Shown in pieces: positions 18,258-25,552 of a stretch of DNA of 54,857 nucleotides; the stretch's first letter is position 1; every line of letters starts with the position of its first letter. A program made the translations under genes and the position numbers. The notes under the pieces are model-generated. The model had not been told where the DNA came from. It saw only the letters and a list, made by a program, of their open reading frames with translations, and did no database searches. The stretch spans positions 1 to 54,857 of the forward strand of contig JAFVVN010000042.1 of NCBI GenBank assembly GCA_017502125.1, given 5' to 3'. The stretch is from Bacteroidales bacterium. GTDB lineage: Bacteria; Bacteroidota; Bacteroidia; Bacteroidales; UBA932.

Positions 18258-18265
18258 TATCTTTG
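18258..18265 (+). promoter_or_regulatory. -7 promoter element of the second TonB-receptor gene
   Basis: TATCTTTG is an exact TAnnTTTG. It lies only eight bases before the GTG start at 18273, so the transcript would be leaderless or nearly so. No good TTG is at the usual distance. Confidence 0.45.
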
Positions 18266-18272
18266 CCGTCTT

Positions 18273-20546
18273 GTGATTTTGACGACAATCATATCGGTCT
18301 TGCTGGCAGTTCCTCTTCCCGAAGAGGAACTGCATGACACTTTATCAGTTGTAGTGGTCGAGCAATCAATCAAGCAGGTCCTTCCTTTGGAAAGACTTGC
18401 AGCGCCGGTTTCCGTTGTATATATGAACGACTTGGAAGACAGGGGGATAGATAGTCCGAAAGACCTTTCATCTGTAGTGCCCAACCTCCATATCCCGGAT
18501 TACGGATCAGCCATGACTTCCTCCATATATCTTCGTGGTTTCGGGTCCAGGATGGAGAATCCGGTCCTTGGATTCTATGTTGATGATGTTCCTGTCCTGA
18601 ACAAGAATGCGTATGATGTGGATATGCTTGACATCCGTCGTGTGGACATGTTCAGAGGGCCTCAGGGAACTCTTTATGGAAGAAACTCCATGTGCGGCGT
18701 CCTCTCTCTCAGCACAGTTTCCCCCTCGGACTATCAAGGTGTAAGGGCCGGGCTGGAATATGGCTCAGCCAATACGGTCTCTGCACGTGCATCGATATAC
18801 CGTAAGGGTAAAGACGGACTTGCAGTAGGAGGTGGCATAGGTTTCCGTCATTCTGACGGCTTCTACACAAATTCATATACCGGCAAGGCCTGTGATCCAT
18901 ATGACGGACTTACGTTGAGGTTACGGATGGAGAAGTATCTGCGTCCCGACCTCCATTTTGAAAATATTCTTTCTGCCGGTGCCCTCAAGCAGGGTGGCTG
19001 GCCATACAGGCAGTATATTCCTGAGACTGAAGAACTTCTGGAAACCTCCTATAATGATGAATGCGGATACAGTCGTCTGAATATTACGGAGGCAGTGAAA
19101 CTGCGTCTGGACAGGGATGCCTGTACGCTGAGCAGCATCTCTGCCCTTCAGATGCTTTTTGACCGGATGGATCTGGATCAGGACTTCACTCCGAGATCCA
19201 TGTTCACCCTTTCCCAGATTCAGAGAGAAGGTGCTCTTACACAAGAGTTTGTGCTCAGACCTAAGGATGGTTGGAAGAAGGACTGGTGGTACTGGCAGAG
19301 TGGCGCCTTCGCCTTCTGGAAGTTCAACAGGATGTCTGCTCCTGTCAGGTTCAAGGAGGACGGAATCTCCGATCTGATTTTGGGGAATGCCAACAATAAT
19401 ATTCCTGAAGAGGTCAGCGGAGGATATGATGCTCCTCTGGCCATCAAGGAGAATACCTTCCCCATTGGAAGCGAGTTCGGGATAAACACCTTTGGGGCTG
19501 CTCTTTATCATGAGTCATATCTCACCTTCGGGCGTTGGCTTGTTACAGCCGGAGTACGCCTTGATTATGAGGGAAATACGATGAGTTATTGCAGCGATGC
19601 CCTTATCAATTACCGTTTCCTGCCGACGATGAACGACTGGAAGCCCTATGAAACTGTATATGAAGGAAGGGTGAGCAACCACTATGTTGAGGTTCTTCCT
19701 AAACTTTCTGTCCTGTATGACCTTGCAGGAAATGGAAGGGGGGTGCAGGCTGCTGTATTCGGCATCATATCTAAGGGCTATCGTAGCGGAGGCTTCAATA
19801 CGCAGATATTTTCGGATATCCTGCAGAATATGATGATGAACGGGCTTATGGCTGATCTTGGGGTCTATCTTGATGATTCCGGAACTGCAGTAACAGCAGA
19901 GAGCACGGCATATCGTCCTGAAAAGACGTGGAACTATGAGGTGGGGGGAAAGCTGGACGTAAGGAAAGGCGGACATCATTTCTCGGGCTCGGCGTCCGTG
20001 TTCTATATCGCCTGCAGGAATCAGCAGATAACTCTTTTCCCTCCAGGGAAATCTACAGGCAGGATGATGGCGAATGTGGGACGCTCCCGCAGTGTGGGAA
20101 CGGAGGTTTCGGCTCTGTATGGATACAAGGGTTTCTCAGCATCAATGTCATATGGATACACTGATGCCCGTTTCACCGACTATGATGACGGAAACAACGA
20201 CTTCAGCGGCAACCGTATACCATATTCTCCCGAGCATACCCTCAATGCAAGGCTGGCTTATAGGCTGCCGTTCAATGGAGATGTGGTAAGGAGTTTGTCA
20301 ATAGCTGCCGACTGCAGTCTTGTCGGACGTATATGGTGGGATGAGGCGAATACCCTCGTGGAGCCCTATGTTGTGCAGCCTGGAGCGGATATCATCCTGG
20401 ATTTCAAATGGTTTGACCTGCGCTTCAGGATGGATAACCTTCTTGACTATGACTATAACGTCTTCTATTTCAAATCAATAGGCAATTCGTTTTTCCAAAG
20501 GGGAAAGCCTTTGAGATGGACTGCCGGAATAACTTTGGATATATGA
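18273..20546 (+). CDS. TonB-dependent outer-membrane receptor
   Basis: A 757-residue receptor of the plain plug-plus-barrel kind, without STN or CarboxypepD domains. After a short signal (about 1-15) comes a TonB-box-like stretch (DTLSVVVVE, about 23-31). The plug runs to about 150 (SSIYLRGFGSRMENPVLGFY, RRVDMFRGPQGTLYGRNSM), and the barrel follows. The organisation resembles siderophore or cofactor receptors more than SusC proteins. The start is a GTG just after a -7 element; an alternative TTG lies at 18280. The next gene, 3 bp on, codes for a calycin-like lipoprotein that probably works with it. The substrate is unknown. Confidence 0.9.
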   Translation: MILTTIISVLLAVPLPEEELHDTLSVVVVEQSIKQVLPLERLAAPVSVVYMNDLEDRGIDSPKDLSSVVPNLHIPDYGSAMTSSIYLRGFGSRMENPVLGFYVDDVPVLNKNAYDVDMLDIRRVDMFRGPQGTLYGRNSMCGVLSLSTVSPSDYQGVRAGLEYGSANTVSARASIYRKGKDGLAVGGGIGFRHSDGFYTNSYTGKACDPYDGLTLRLRMEKYLRPDLHFENILSAGALKQGGWPYRQYIPETEELLETSYNDECGYSRLNITEAVKLRLDRDACTLSSISALQMLFDRMDLDQDFTPRSMFTLSQIQREGALTQEFVLRPKDGWKKDWWYWQSGAFAFWKFNRMSAPVRFKEDGISDLILGNANNNIPEEVSGGYDAPLAIKENTFPIGSEFGINTFGAALYHESYLTFGRWLVTAGVRLDYEGNTMSYCSDALINYRFLPTMNDWKPYETVYEGRVSNHYVEVLPKLSVLYDLAGNGRGVQAAVFGIISKGYRSGGFNTQIFSDILQNMMMNGLMADLGVYLDDSGTAVTAESTAYRPEKTWNYEVGGKLDVRKGGHHFSGSASVFYIACRNQQITLFPPGKSTGRMMANVGRSRSVGTEVSALYGYKGFSASMSYGYTDARFTDYDDGNNDFSGNRIPYSPEHTLNARLAYRLPFNGDVVRSLSIAADCSLVGRIWWDEANTLVEPYVVQPGADIILDFKWFDLRFRMDNLLDYDYNVFYFKSIGNSFFQRGKPLRWTAGITLDI

Positions 20547-20549
20547 CAT

Positions 20550-21023
20550 ATGCTGAATAATATTATTTCACGGTTTGCTGCAGCAGCCTCGGTGATTGTT
20601 TTGATGGCTTCATGTGAGAAGGCTCCGTCAGTAATAACTGAGGATTCTCCTGAATTCTCAGGGAAGATGACTGTGCTGTATGAAGGTGAACCCTTCGATC
20701 AGAACGGTATCAAGGTGCTTGTTGAATTGAACGCTGACAAGACCATGCTTGACATCAAGATGATGAAGGTCAAATTTGTTCCTGCCATGCCTGTCCGGAT
20801 TGATGTGACCATCCTTGAAGTTCCTGTCACTGAAGAAGCTGACGGAATCTGGTCCTTTTATGGAGATGGCATAACGCCTTGGGCAATGGGAGGGCCATAT
20901 GACGGTTACCGTGTGGACGAACTGAGAGGAACGGTTTCAGATTCGACTCTGGAGTTCTCTCTTGACTTCTACAATACAAAGAAGAAACAGGCATATCCCA
21001 CCTCCTATTCCGGAGACAGATAG
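20550..21023 (+). CDS. Calycin-like beta-barrel lipoprotein
   Basis: The 157-residue lipoprotein has its lipobox at LMASC (Cys 22). The mature part fits the Bacteroidota calycin-like domain, a small eight-stranded barrel. Strands include SGKMTVLYEGEPFDQNGI and MPVRIDVTILEVPVTEEA, and a conserved-looking end is TLEFSLDFYNTKKK. It starts 3 bp after the TonB receptor stop, so a functional pair that captures a small hydrophobic ligand is plausible. The domain call is moderately sure; the ligand is not known. Confidence 0.65.
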   Translation: MLNNIISRFAAAASVIVLMASCEKAPSVITEDSPEFSGKMTVLYEGEPFDQNGIKVLVELNADKTMLDIKMMKVKFVPAMPVRIDVTILEVPVTEEADGIWSFYGDGITPWAMGGPYDGYRVDELRGTVSDSTLEFSLDFYNTKKKQAYPTSYSGDR

Positions 21024-21065
21024 CCTCCAGACTGAAGAAATCTTTAAACAACTTCTAAGGATATC

Positions 21066-21749
21066 ATGGAAATATTGCCAATAGCACATATCAGGACGGA
21101 TTTTCCAGAGAAGTTCGGTATCCCTCGCCAGAGCGGTTTGGCCTCTTCTCTGCGCGGAAAGATTGTCTTTGAACCGGCCTACAGGGATTCTGAGGCGTTG
21201 AGAGGACTGGAAGGGTTCTCACATCTGTGGCTCATATGGGAATTCTCAGCCAACGGACGAAGTGGAAGGTGGCAGCCCACCGTACGTCCTCCGAGATTGG
21301 GAGGGAACCGCCATATGGGAGTCTTTGCCACCAGGTCGCCCTTCAGACCAAATCCGCTGGGACTCTCATGTGTGGAACTTGAAGGCGTGGAAAACGATAC
21401 TCCGGAGGGCCCGGTGATATATGTACGGGGCGCAGATCTGATGGACGGAACACCTTTGTATGACATAAAACCGTATATAAGATATGCTGATTCCAGGCCT
21501 GATGCCCTATGCGGATATGTAGACTCGCTTCAGGACAGGAAACTGAAGGTGGTCTTGCCCGAACAAATGGCCGCGGTCCTTCCACAACCTCAGATGAAGG
21601 ACGCTCTTGTCGAAGTGCTTTCCCTTGATCCCCGTCCATCCTATCACGACGATCCCCAGCGTGAATATGGAATATCTTTCGGTGGATGCAATATAAGGTT
21701 CCGTGTGAATGAGGATGTGCTTGAGGTGGTCTCGGTTTCTGGACAATAA
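21066..21749 (+). CDS. trmO: tRNA (N6-threonylcarbamoyladenosine(37)-N6)-methyltransferase TrmO
   Basis: A 227-residue TsaA/TrmO-family protein. It carries the family motifs: FGIPRQSGLA near residue 17, GFSHLWLIWEF near 50, the AdoMet-binding ATRSPFRPNPLGLS near 87, and the ADLMDGTPLYDIKPY segment near 123. The C-terminal extension is the usual TrmO tail. The enzyme methylates t6A at position 37 of some tRNAs in the cytoplasm. It follows the lipoprotein gene by 42 bp and may be cotranscribed, though the function is unrelated. Confidence 0.93.
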   Translation: MEILPIAHIRTDFPEKFGIPRQSGLASSLRGKIVFEPAYRDSEALRGLEGFSHLWLIWEFSANGRSGRWQPTVRPPRLGGNRHMGVFATRSPFRPNPLGLSCVELEGVENDTPEGPVIYVRGADLMDGTPLYDIKPYIRYADSRPDALCGYVDSLQDRKLKVVLPEQMAAVLPQPQMKDALVEVLSLDPRPSYHDDPQREYGISFGGCNIRFRVNEDVLEVVSVSGQ

Positions 21750-21821
21750 GACTAAGTTTCCTCGGCGATATTGCATAAAGGTATGATATGTGTTAGTGTC
21801 TTTTGAGGATAATTTATTGGT

Positions 21822-22736
21822 ATGACAACGAACTTTACATTGGATTCTGCCTATGACGGACTGCGTCTGAGCGGTCTTCTGGTCAGACCTGAAAGAGAGC
21901 CGGAGGCTGTCTTGCAGCTGGCGCACGGAATGTGCGGATGCAAGGAAAAATTCATTCCCTTCATGGAATATATGGCTGATCATGGAGTGGCCTGTGTGGC
22001 CTGGGATCATCGTGGACATGGTGCCAGCATCCTGTCGCGTGACGATCTCGGATATATGTACAAGGGTGGTTATGTCGCCCTGGTAGAAGATATGAAGCTT
22101 GTCTCCGACTGGACGATGAAGGAGTTTCCCGGTTCACGACTTTTTCTTTTAGGTCATAGTATGGGTTCGATGGCGGTGAGGGTATATGCCAAGAAATATG
22201 ACGACATGCTTTCCGGACTTGTCATTTGCGGCAGCCCGGGATATAGGCCGGCAGCCAGGGTCGCCATGATGCTCACAGGCCTCCTGAACCTTGTCGGTGA
22301 AGGGAGGATGCGCCTGCCTTTCCTGCAGAATCTCACATCCGGAATATACAACAGGCGGTTTGCATCTGAGGGAGTGAGGGCATGGACCTGCTCTGACCCT
22401 CAGGTGAGGAAGGCGTTCACGGATAATCCATTATGCAACTTCAACTTCACGGTCAACGGCATGCATAATCTGCTGGGGATGATGGTGGAGGCCAATTCTT
22501 CAAGAAGGTGGAAGTTGTCCAATCCTGATCTTCCTGTCTCGTTTCTGTCAGGAGGTGACGACCCGTGCATGGGAGGGGAAAGTAAACTTCATGCATCTGC
22601 AAGGATGATGTACAGGTTAGGATATCACAATGTGACTGCTGCCATCTTCCCCGATATGCGACATGAAATCCTCAATGAGGTTGACAAGGCCATCGTATGG
22701 GATGAAATTCTTGACTTCATCAGGACGGGGGCCTGA
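21822..22736 (+). CDS. Alpha/beta hydrolase (monoacylglycerol lipase/S33-like)
   Basis: The 304-residue cytoplasmic protein has an alpha/beta hydrolase fold. It shows the oxyanion strand LQLAHGMCGCKE near residue 33, WDHRGHG near 66, the nucleophile elbow GHSMGS near 109 (Ser 111), the acid in FLSGGDDPCMG near 245, and the histidine in PDMRHEILNE near 280. This pattern matches Hydrolase_4 lysophospholipase or monoglyceride lipase proteins. No signal is present. The substrate cannot be told from sequence. It ends directly against the convergent LuxR gene. Confidence 0.88.
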   Translation: MTTNFTLDSAYDGLRLSGLLVRPEREPEAVLQLAHGMCGCKEKFIPFMEYMADHGVACVAWDHRGHGASILSRDDLGYMYKGGYVALVEDMKLVSDWTMKEFPGSRLFLLGHSMGSMAVRVYAKKYDDMLSGLVICGSPGYRPAARVAMMLTGLLNLVGEGRMRLPFLQNLTSGIYNRRFASEGVRAWTCSDPQVRKAFTDNPLCNFNFTVNGMHNLLGMMVEANSSRRWKLSNPDLPVSFLSGGDDPCMGGESKLHASARMMYRLGYHNVTAAIFPDMRHEILNEVDKAIVWDEILDFIRTGA

Positions 22737-23324
22737 TCAGATTTCGTTTATGTCGATAAGACCGGCGAGCACTGCATATACAGTCATCTTGCCTATTGAC
22801 CTTGTCTTGAGCTTGAGACAGATATTGTTCCTGTGAAATATCACAGTCGGAAGAGAAATTGCCAGTTTATCGGCTATTTCCTTGTTTATGAGCCCCTTGA
22901 TCATAAGTGTGAGGACCTCCTTTTCTCTTGCTGAAAGCTTGTCTGTCACTCCTTTTGTGTCAATCAGCCTGGCCGGAGTTTCTGCGTATAGTCCTGTAGG
23001 CAGGAGATACATCAGTTCTTGGAGGATGTCATGCTCCTGAAGAGAAACGTCGAGCACCTTGAATCCGGAATCCTCGCAAGGCCTGTTCTTCCCGTTTGAA
23101 ATCACCGTGGTCCGGTTCTTTAATGTTTCAAACTCATCTGCATCGGTGAAGAGAATGTCGGAGCTCACGAAGAAATGCACGAAATGCCTGTTGGAATCCC
23201 GTATGAATGTCTCCATCGAACCATATGTATAAAGTTCCACTCCATTGAATACGTCCCAGAGAATGTTTCTGAGAGCCATGCATTCCAGAGTGTTGGAGTC
23301 TATTATCGCGAAGCAGGGATTCAT
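22737..23324 (-). CDS. LuxR-type transcriptional regulator with degenerate receiver-like N-terminus
   Basis: The 195-residue protein has a C-terminal LuxR/GerE helix-turn-helix at about 130-195: DKLSAREKEVLTLMIKGLIN, then KEIADKLAISLPTVIFHRNN. The first 115 residues start like a response regulator (FAIIDSNTLECMALRNIL). They lack a clear phospho-accepting aspartate at the end of the third strand (HFFVSSDIL) and the usual lysine. It is probably a pseudo-receiver regulator that answers to something other than phosphorylation. It converges on the hydrolase gene with no gap, and the tRNA-Glu terminator lies just upstream. The targets are unknown. Confidence 0.85.
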   Translation of the reverse strand: MNPCFAIIDSNTLECMALRNILWDVFNGVELYTYGSMETFIRDSNRHFVHFFVSSDILFTDADEFETLKNRTTVISNGKNRPCEDSGFKVLDVSLQEHDILQELMYLLPTGLYAETPARLIDTKGVTDKLSAREKEVLTLMIKGLINKEIADKLAISLPTVIFHRNNICLKLKTRSIGKMTVYAVLAGLIDINEI

Positions 23325-23350
23325 CTTAACAGTCTTTTAATTTTCTATAC

Positions 23351-23378
23351 GAAAAAAGCAGTCATCTCTGACTGCTTC
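23351..23378 (-). terminator. Rho-independent terminator of tRNA-Glu
   Basis: On the minus strand a perfect stem (agcagtca / tgactgct) with a four-base loop is followed by a run of T (read as gaaaaaa on the plus strand). It begins immediately after the encoded CCA. Confidence 0.8.
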
Positions 23379-23453
23379 TGGTAGTCGGTAGGGGAATCGA
23401 ACCCCTATTGCAAGATTGAGAATCTTGAGTACTAACCGTTATACGAACCGACC
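23379..23453 (-). tRNA. tRNA-Glu (anticodon CTC)
   Basis: The 75-base minus-strand sequence folds as a full cloverleaf. The acceptor stem is ggtcggt / accgact with a G-T first pair. The anticodon stem is caaga / tcttg with loop ttctcaa, giving CTC at positions 34-36. The T arm is aggggttcgattcccct and the discriminator is A. The 3' CCA is encoded. It reads GAG codons. It has its own promoter and terminator. Confidence 0.93.
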
Positions 23454-23471
23454 GTTTTATCTTTGGGATTG

Positions 23472-23502
23472 CAAAGGTACGACTTTTTTCTTTATCTCCA
23501 AA
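23472..23502 (-). promoter_or_regulatory. Promoter of tRNA-Glu
   Basis: On the minus strand TTTG (23499-23502) and TACCTTTG (23472-23479) are 19 bp apart, an exact match to the Bacteroidota consensus. Transcription should start near 23465, about 12 bases before the mature tRNA. Confidence 0.8.
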
Positions 23503-23523
23503 TTTTTTTCGTGTTTTTTATGA

Positions 23524-23892
23524 TTATTTCAAAAATACGAAGAAAACAGCCATTATGAGGCAGAAGAATGCAGCAATGTGGTTCCATTGCAGAGTCTGTC
23601 CCTTGAACATGAACATGGCGATGAGGGTGAATACCGTAAGTGATATCACCTCCTGTATCACTTTAAGCTGCATGAGATTGAAAGGTCCTCCGTTTTCTAT
23701 GAACCCGATCCTGTTTGCCGGAACCTGGGCGCAGTATTCAAGAAATGCAACTCCCCATGAAAAGAGGATGACAAGAATAAGTGGCCAGCTTGAAGATATC
23801 TTCATTTCCTGAAGCTTCAGATGACCGTACCATGCAAAGGTCATGAAAATGTTCGATGCGATGAGCAGAAGTATTGTCCAGATTGCTTTCAT
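23524..23892 (-). CDS. DUF486 (DMT-like) membrane protein
   Basis: The 122-residue protein starts at the ATG at 23892 (MKAIWTILLLIASNIFMTFA). It has four hydrophobic helices at about 3-21, 35-53, 75-97 and 102-121. The WYGHLK motif after the first helix and EYCAQVPANRIG in the middle are marks of DUF486, a small family in the drug/metabolite transporter superfamily. Transport has not been shown for the family as far as I know. A TTG-N18-TACTTTTG promoter is divergent to that of the NamZ-type gene. Confidence 0.88.
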   Translation of the reverse strand: MKAIWTILLLIASNIFMTFAWYGHLKLQEMKISSSWPLILVILFSWGVAFLEYCAQVPANRIGFIENGGPFNLMQLKVIQEVISLTVFTLIAMFMFKGQTLQWNHIAAFFCLIMAVFFVFLK

Positions 23893-23913
23893 GTCTGTTG
23901 GTTTTTGGGTCTG

Positions 23914-23942
23914 CAAAAGTAATATATAATTTGTAATTGCAA
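23914..23942 (-). promoter_or_regulatory. Promoter of the DUF486 gene
   Basis: On the minus strand TTG (23940-23942) and TACTTTTG (23914-23921) are 18 bp apart. It interlocks with the divergent promoter at 23930-23961. Confidence 0.6.
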
Positions 23943-23961
23943 TGATAAAACTTTACTTTTG
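23930..23961 (+). promoter_or_regulatory. Promoter of the DUF1343/NamZ-type gene
   Basis: TTTG (23930-23933) and TACTTTTG (23954-23961) are 20 bp apart. The start point near 23968 lies downstream of the ATG at 23942, so that ATG cannot begin the protein and the leader is about 130 bases long. Confidence 0.65.
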
Positions 23962-24009
23962 CAGCGGGCAGCACGGAGTGACGGGATTTAGGAGGAGGGT
24001 AACGCAGAT

Positions 24010-24087
24010 ATGGAAAGTGTGGTGGGGTAAGAGTTTCGCAAGTCTCACCAACCTTCAATATGTCAATATTTTATCACTTGCGAAACT
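24010..24087 (+). promoter_or_regulatory. Structured leader: mini-ORF and 12-bp hairpin before the NamZ-type gene
   Basis: A six-codon frame (MESVVG, 24010-24030) is preceded by a Shine-Dalgarno-like ggaggaggg. It ends two bases before the left arm of a perfect 12-bp inverted repeat: agtttcgcaagt at 24032-24043 and its complement at 24076-24087. The right arm ends ten bases before the NamZ-type start codon. The arrangement could control translation or be a regulator site; neither is proven. Confidence 0.45.
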
Positions 24088-24097
24088 TATATGGGAA

Positions 24098-25165
24098 ATG
24101 TTTTCGTTCAGGACAACTTCATTAGAGGAACAGCTTGACAAGGCTCTCCATGAGGGCCGTGTGGGATGCTTCTGCACGCAGAACTGCTGGGATACGGACC
24201 GCGGAAGATATATGTATGACATCTTCCGTGAAAGAGGTAATCTTCAGACAATATTCTCTCCCCGTGACACGGAGCTGACACCTCTTACCAATCACATAGA
24301 GTTCAGCCCGGAAGAGCTCGTGGGTCTTAATGCGGTAGTCGTTGAGATTCAGGATGTTGGAGCACGCTACTTCAACTATACTAAAGATGTGTTCCGTCTG
24401 ATGGATGTCCTCAAGTCCATGAAGGATGAGGCACCATCTTTATATGTGGTTGACCATATCAATCCGGCAGGAAGGGTGGTTGAGGGAACCATGCCTTCAG
24501 CAAATGTTGAGATGAATGTTCCTAAAGTGGCTCATCGTCATGGTCTTACCTTAGGCGAACTTACCAATCTCTACTACCATGAAATAGGTGCAAGGTTTGC
24601 CCTTCATGTGATATCGGCCCTGGCGACTGATTCCAATAAGCAGCTCATGCCTTGGACCATAGCTCCGGCTTCGGATATTCCTGGTCTCTTTACCTGCGAT
24701 ATGTACAGCGGAGGAGGCCTCTGGAACAATACAAACATTTCACCTGCCATCGGAACAGCCAGACCTTACGAATATATAGGTGCGCCTTTTGTGAAGACAG
24801 CTCATGGGGAACAGCTTCCGGCTGCTGACGGAGTGCTTATGCGCCCATGTTCATTCACCCCATCGTGTGGCAGGTACGAAGGCAAGAAATGCTTCGGCTA
24901 TCAGATCATGCTTGAGCCGGGAATGGAATACCATTCTCTCATCCACACGCTTCAGCTGTTGAGATATTTCAAGGAAAGGTATCCGGAATTCAGATTTGAA
25001 GAAGGATTTGAGGCAAAACTTTCGGATCAGGTGCTGATGGACTTCATAAATGGAACGGTTTCTCTGGATGAAATGAGGGAACATGTGAAGGTTGAAGAAC
25101 AGAAATGGATAAGAAAAGCCAAGAAATTCACGCTTTACGAGGATCTTCCGTACCGAATCAAGTAA
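24098..25165 (+). CDS. DUF1343 protein, NamZ-like exo-beta-N-acetylmuramidase candidate
   Basis: The 355-residue protein starts at 24098 (MFSFRTTSLEEQLDKALHEG); the longer reading from 23942 begins upstream of the promoter start. Family motifs are present: QDVGARYFNYT near residue 85, VVDHINPAGRVVEG near 115, RHGLTLGELTNLYY near 140 and GAPFV near 225. DUF1343 includes NamZ, which removes N-acetylmuramic acid from muropeptides. Most family members are secreted, but no signal peptide is seen here, so this one may act in the cytoplasm on recycled cell-wall pieces. The aspartate-arginine-proline motif of many relatives is changed to Asp-His-Ile. Confidence 0.8.
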   Translation: MFSFRTTSLEEQLDKALHEGRVGCFCTQNCWDTDRGRYMYDIFRERGNLQTIFSPRDTELTPLTNHIEFSPEELVGLNAVVVEIQDVGARYFNYTKDVFRLMDVLKSMKDEAPSLYVVDHINPAGRVVEGTMPSANVEMNVPKVAHRHGLTLGELTNLYYHEIGARFALHVISALATDSNKQLMPWTIAPASDIPGLFTCDMYSGGGLWNNTNISPAIGTARPYEYIGAPFVKTAHGEQLPAADGVLMRPCSFTPSCGRYEGKKCFGYQIMLEPGMEYHSLIHTLQLLRYFKERYPEFRFEEGFEAKLSDQVLMDFINGTVSLDEMREHVKVEEQKWIRKAKKFTLYEDLPYRIK

Positions 25166-25180
25166 ATATTTTAAAATAAG

Positions 25181-25211
25181 GTTGTAGATTGTGGAAAAAT
25201 CCGTATATTTG
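25181..25211 (+). promoter_or_regulatory. Promoter of rpmE2
   Basis: GTTG (25181-25184) and TATATTTG (25204-25211) are 19 bp apart, a full match to the Bacteroidota consensus. Confidence 0.75.
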
Positions 25212-25247
25212 CGCCGCAAAATTAGTTAACTAAATTTTTATAACGTT

Positions 25248-25496
25248 ATGAAAAAAGGTATACATCCCGAAACCTACCGTCTTGTAGCTTTCAAGGATAT
25301 GTCAAACGACCAGGTCTTCATCACTCGCTCATGCGCGAATACAAAGGAGACAATCGAAATCGAGGGTGTTGAGTACCCAGTGGTTAAGCTTGAGATCTCG
25401 AACACATCTCACCCATTCTACACAGGTAAGATGAAGCTCGTCGACACAGCAGGTCGCGTTGATAAGTTCTATCAGAGATACGCAAAGAAGAAGTAA
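25248..25496 (+). CDS. rpmE2: 50S ribosomal protein L31 type B
   Basis: The 82-residue protein is full length: MKKGIHPETYRLVAFKDMSN at the start, SHPFYTGKMKLVDTAGRVDK near 60-80 and a basic end. It lacks the zinc-binding cysteines of type A L31 and is the zinc-free type B form. The gene stands alone between its own promoter and terminator. Confidence 0.96.
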   Translation: MKKGIHPETYRLVAFKDMSNDQVFITRSCANTKETIEIEGVEYPVVKLEISNTSHPFYTGKMKLVDTAGRVDKFYQRYAKKK

Positions 25497-25522
25497 TTCT
25501 TTCAAGACATATGGTATGGAAT

Positions 25523-25552
25523 CGGCTCACAGATATGTGGGCCGGTTTTTTT
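25523..25552 (+). terminator. Rho-independent terminator of rpmE2
   Basis: An eight-base stem (cggctcac / gtgggccg, one G-T pair) with loop agatat is followed by seven T. It ends at the stop codon of the convergent RluA-family gene. Confidence 0.8.

Noticed and set aside
23942-24097. N-terminal extension of the NamZ-type protein
   Set aside because: The ATG at 23942 is inside the promoter, upstream of the expected start point, and the extension has no family match.
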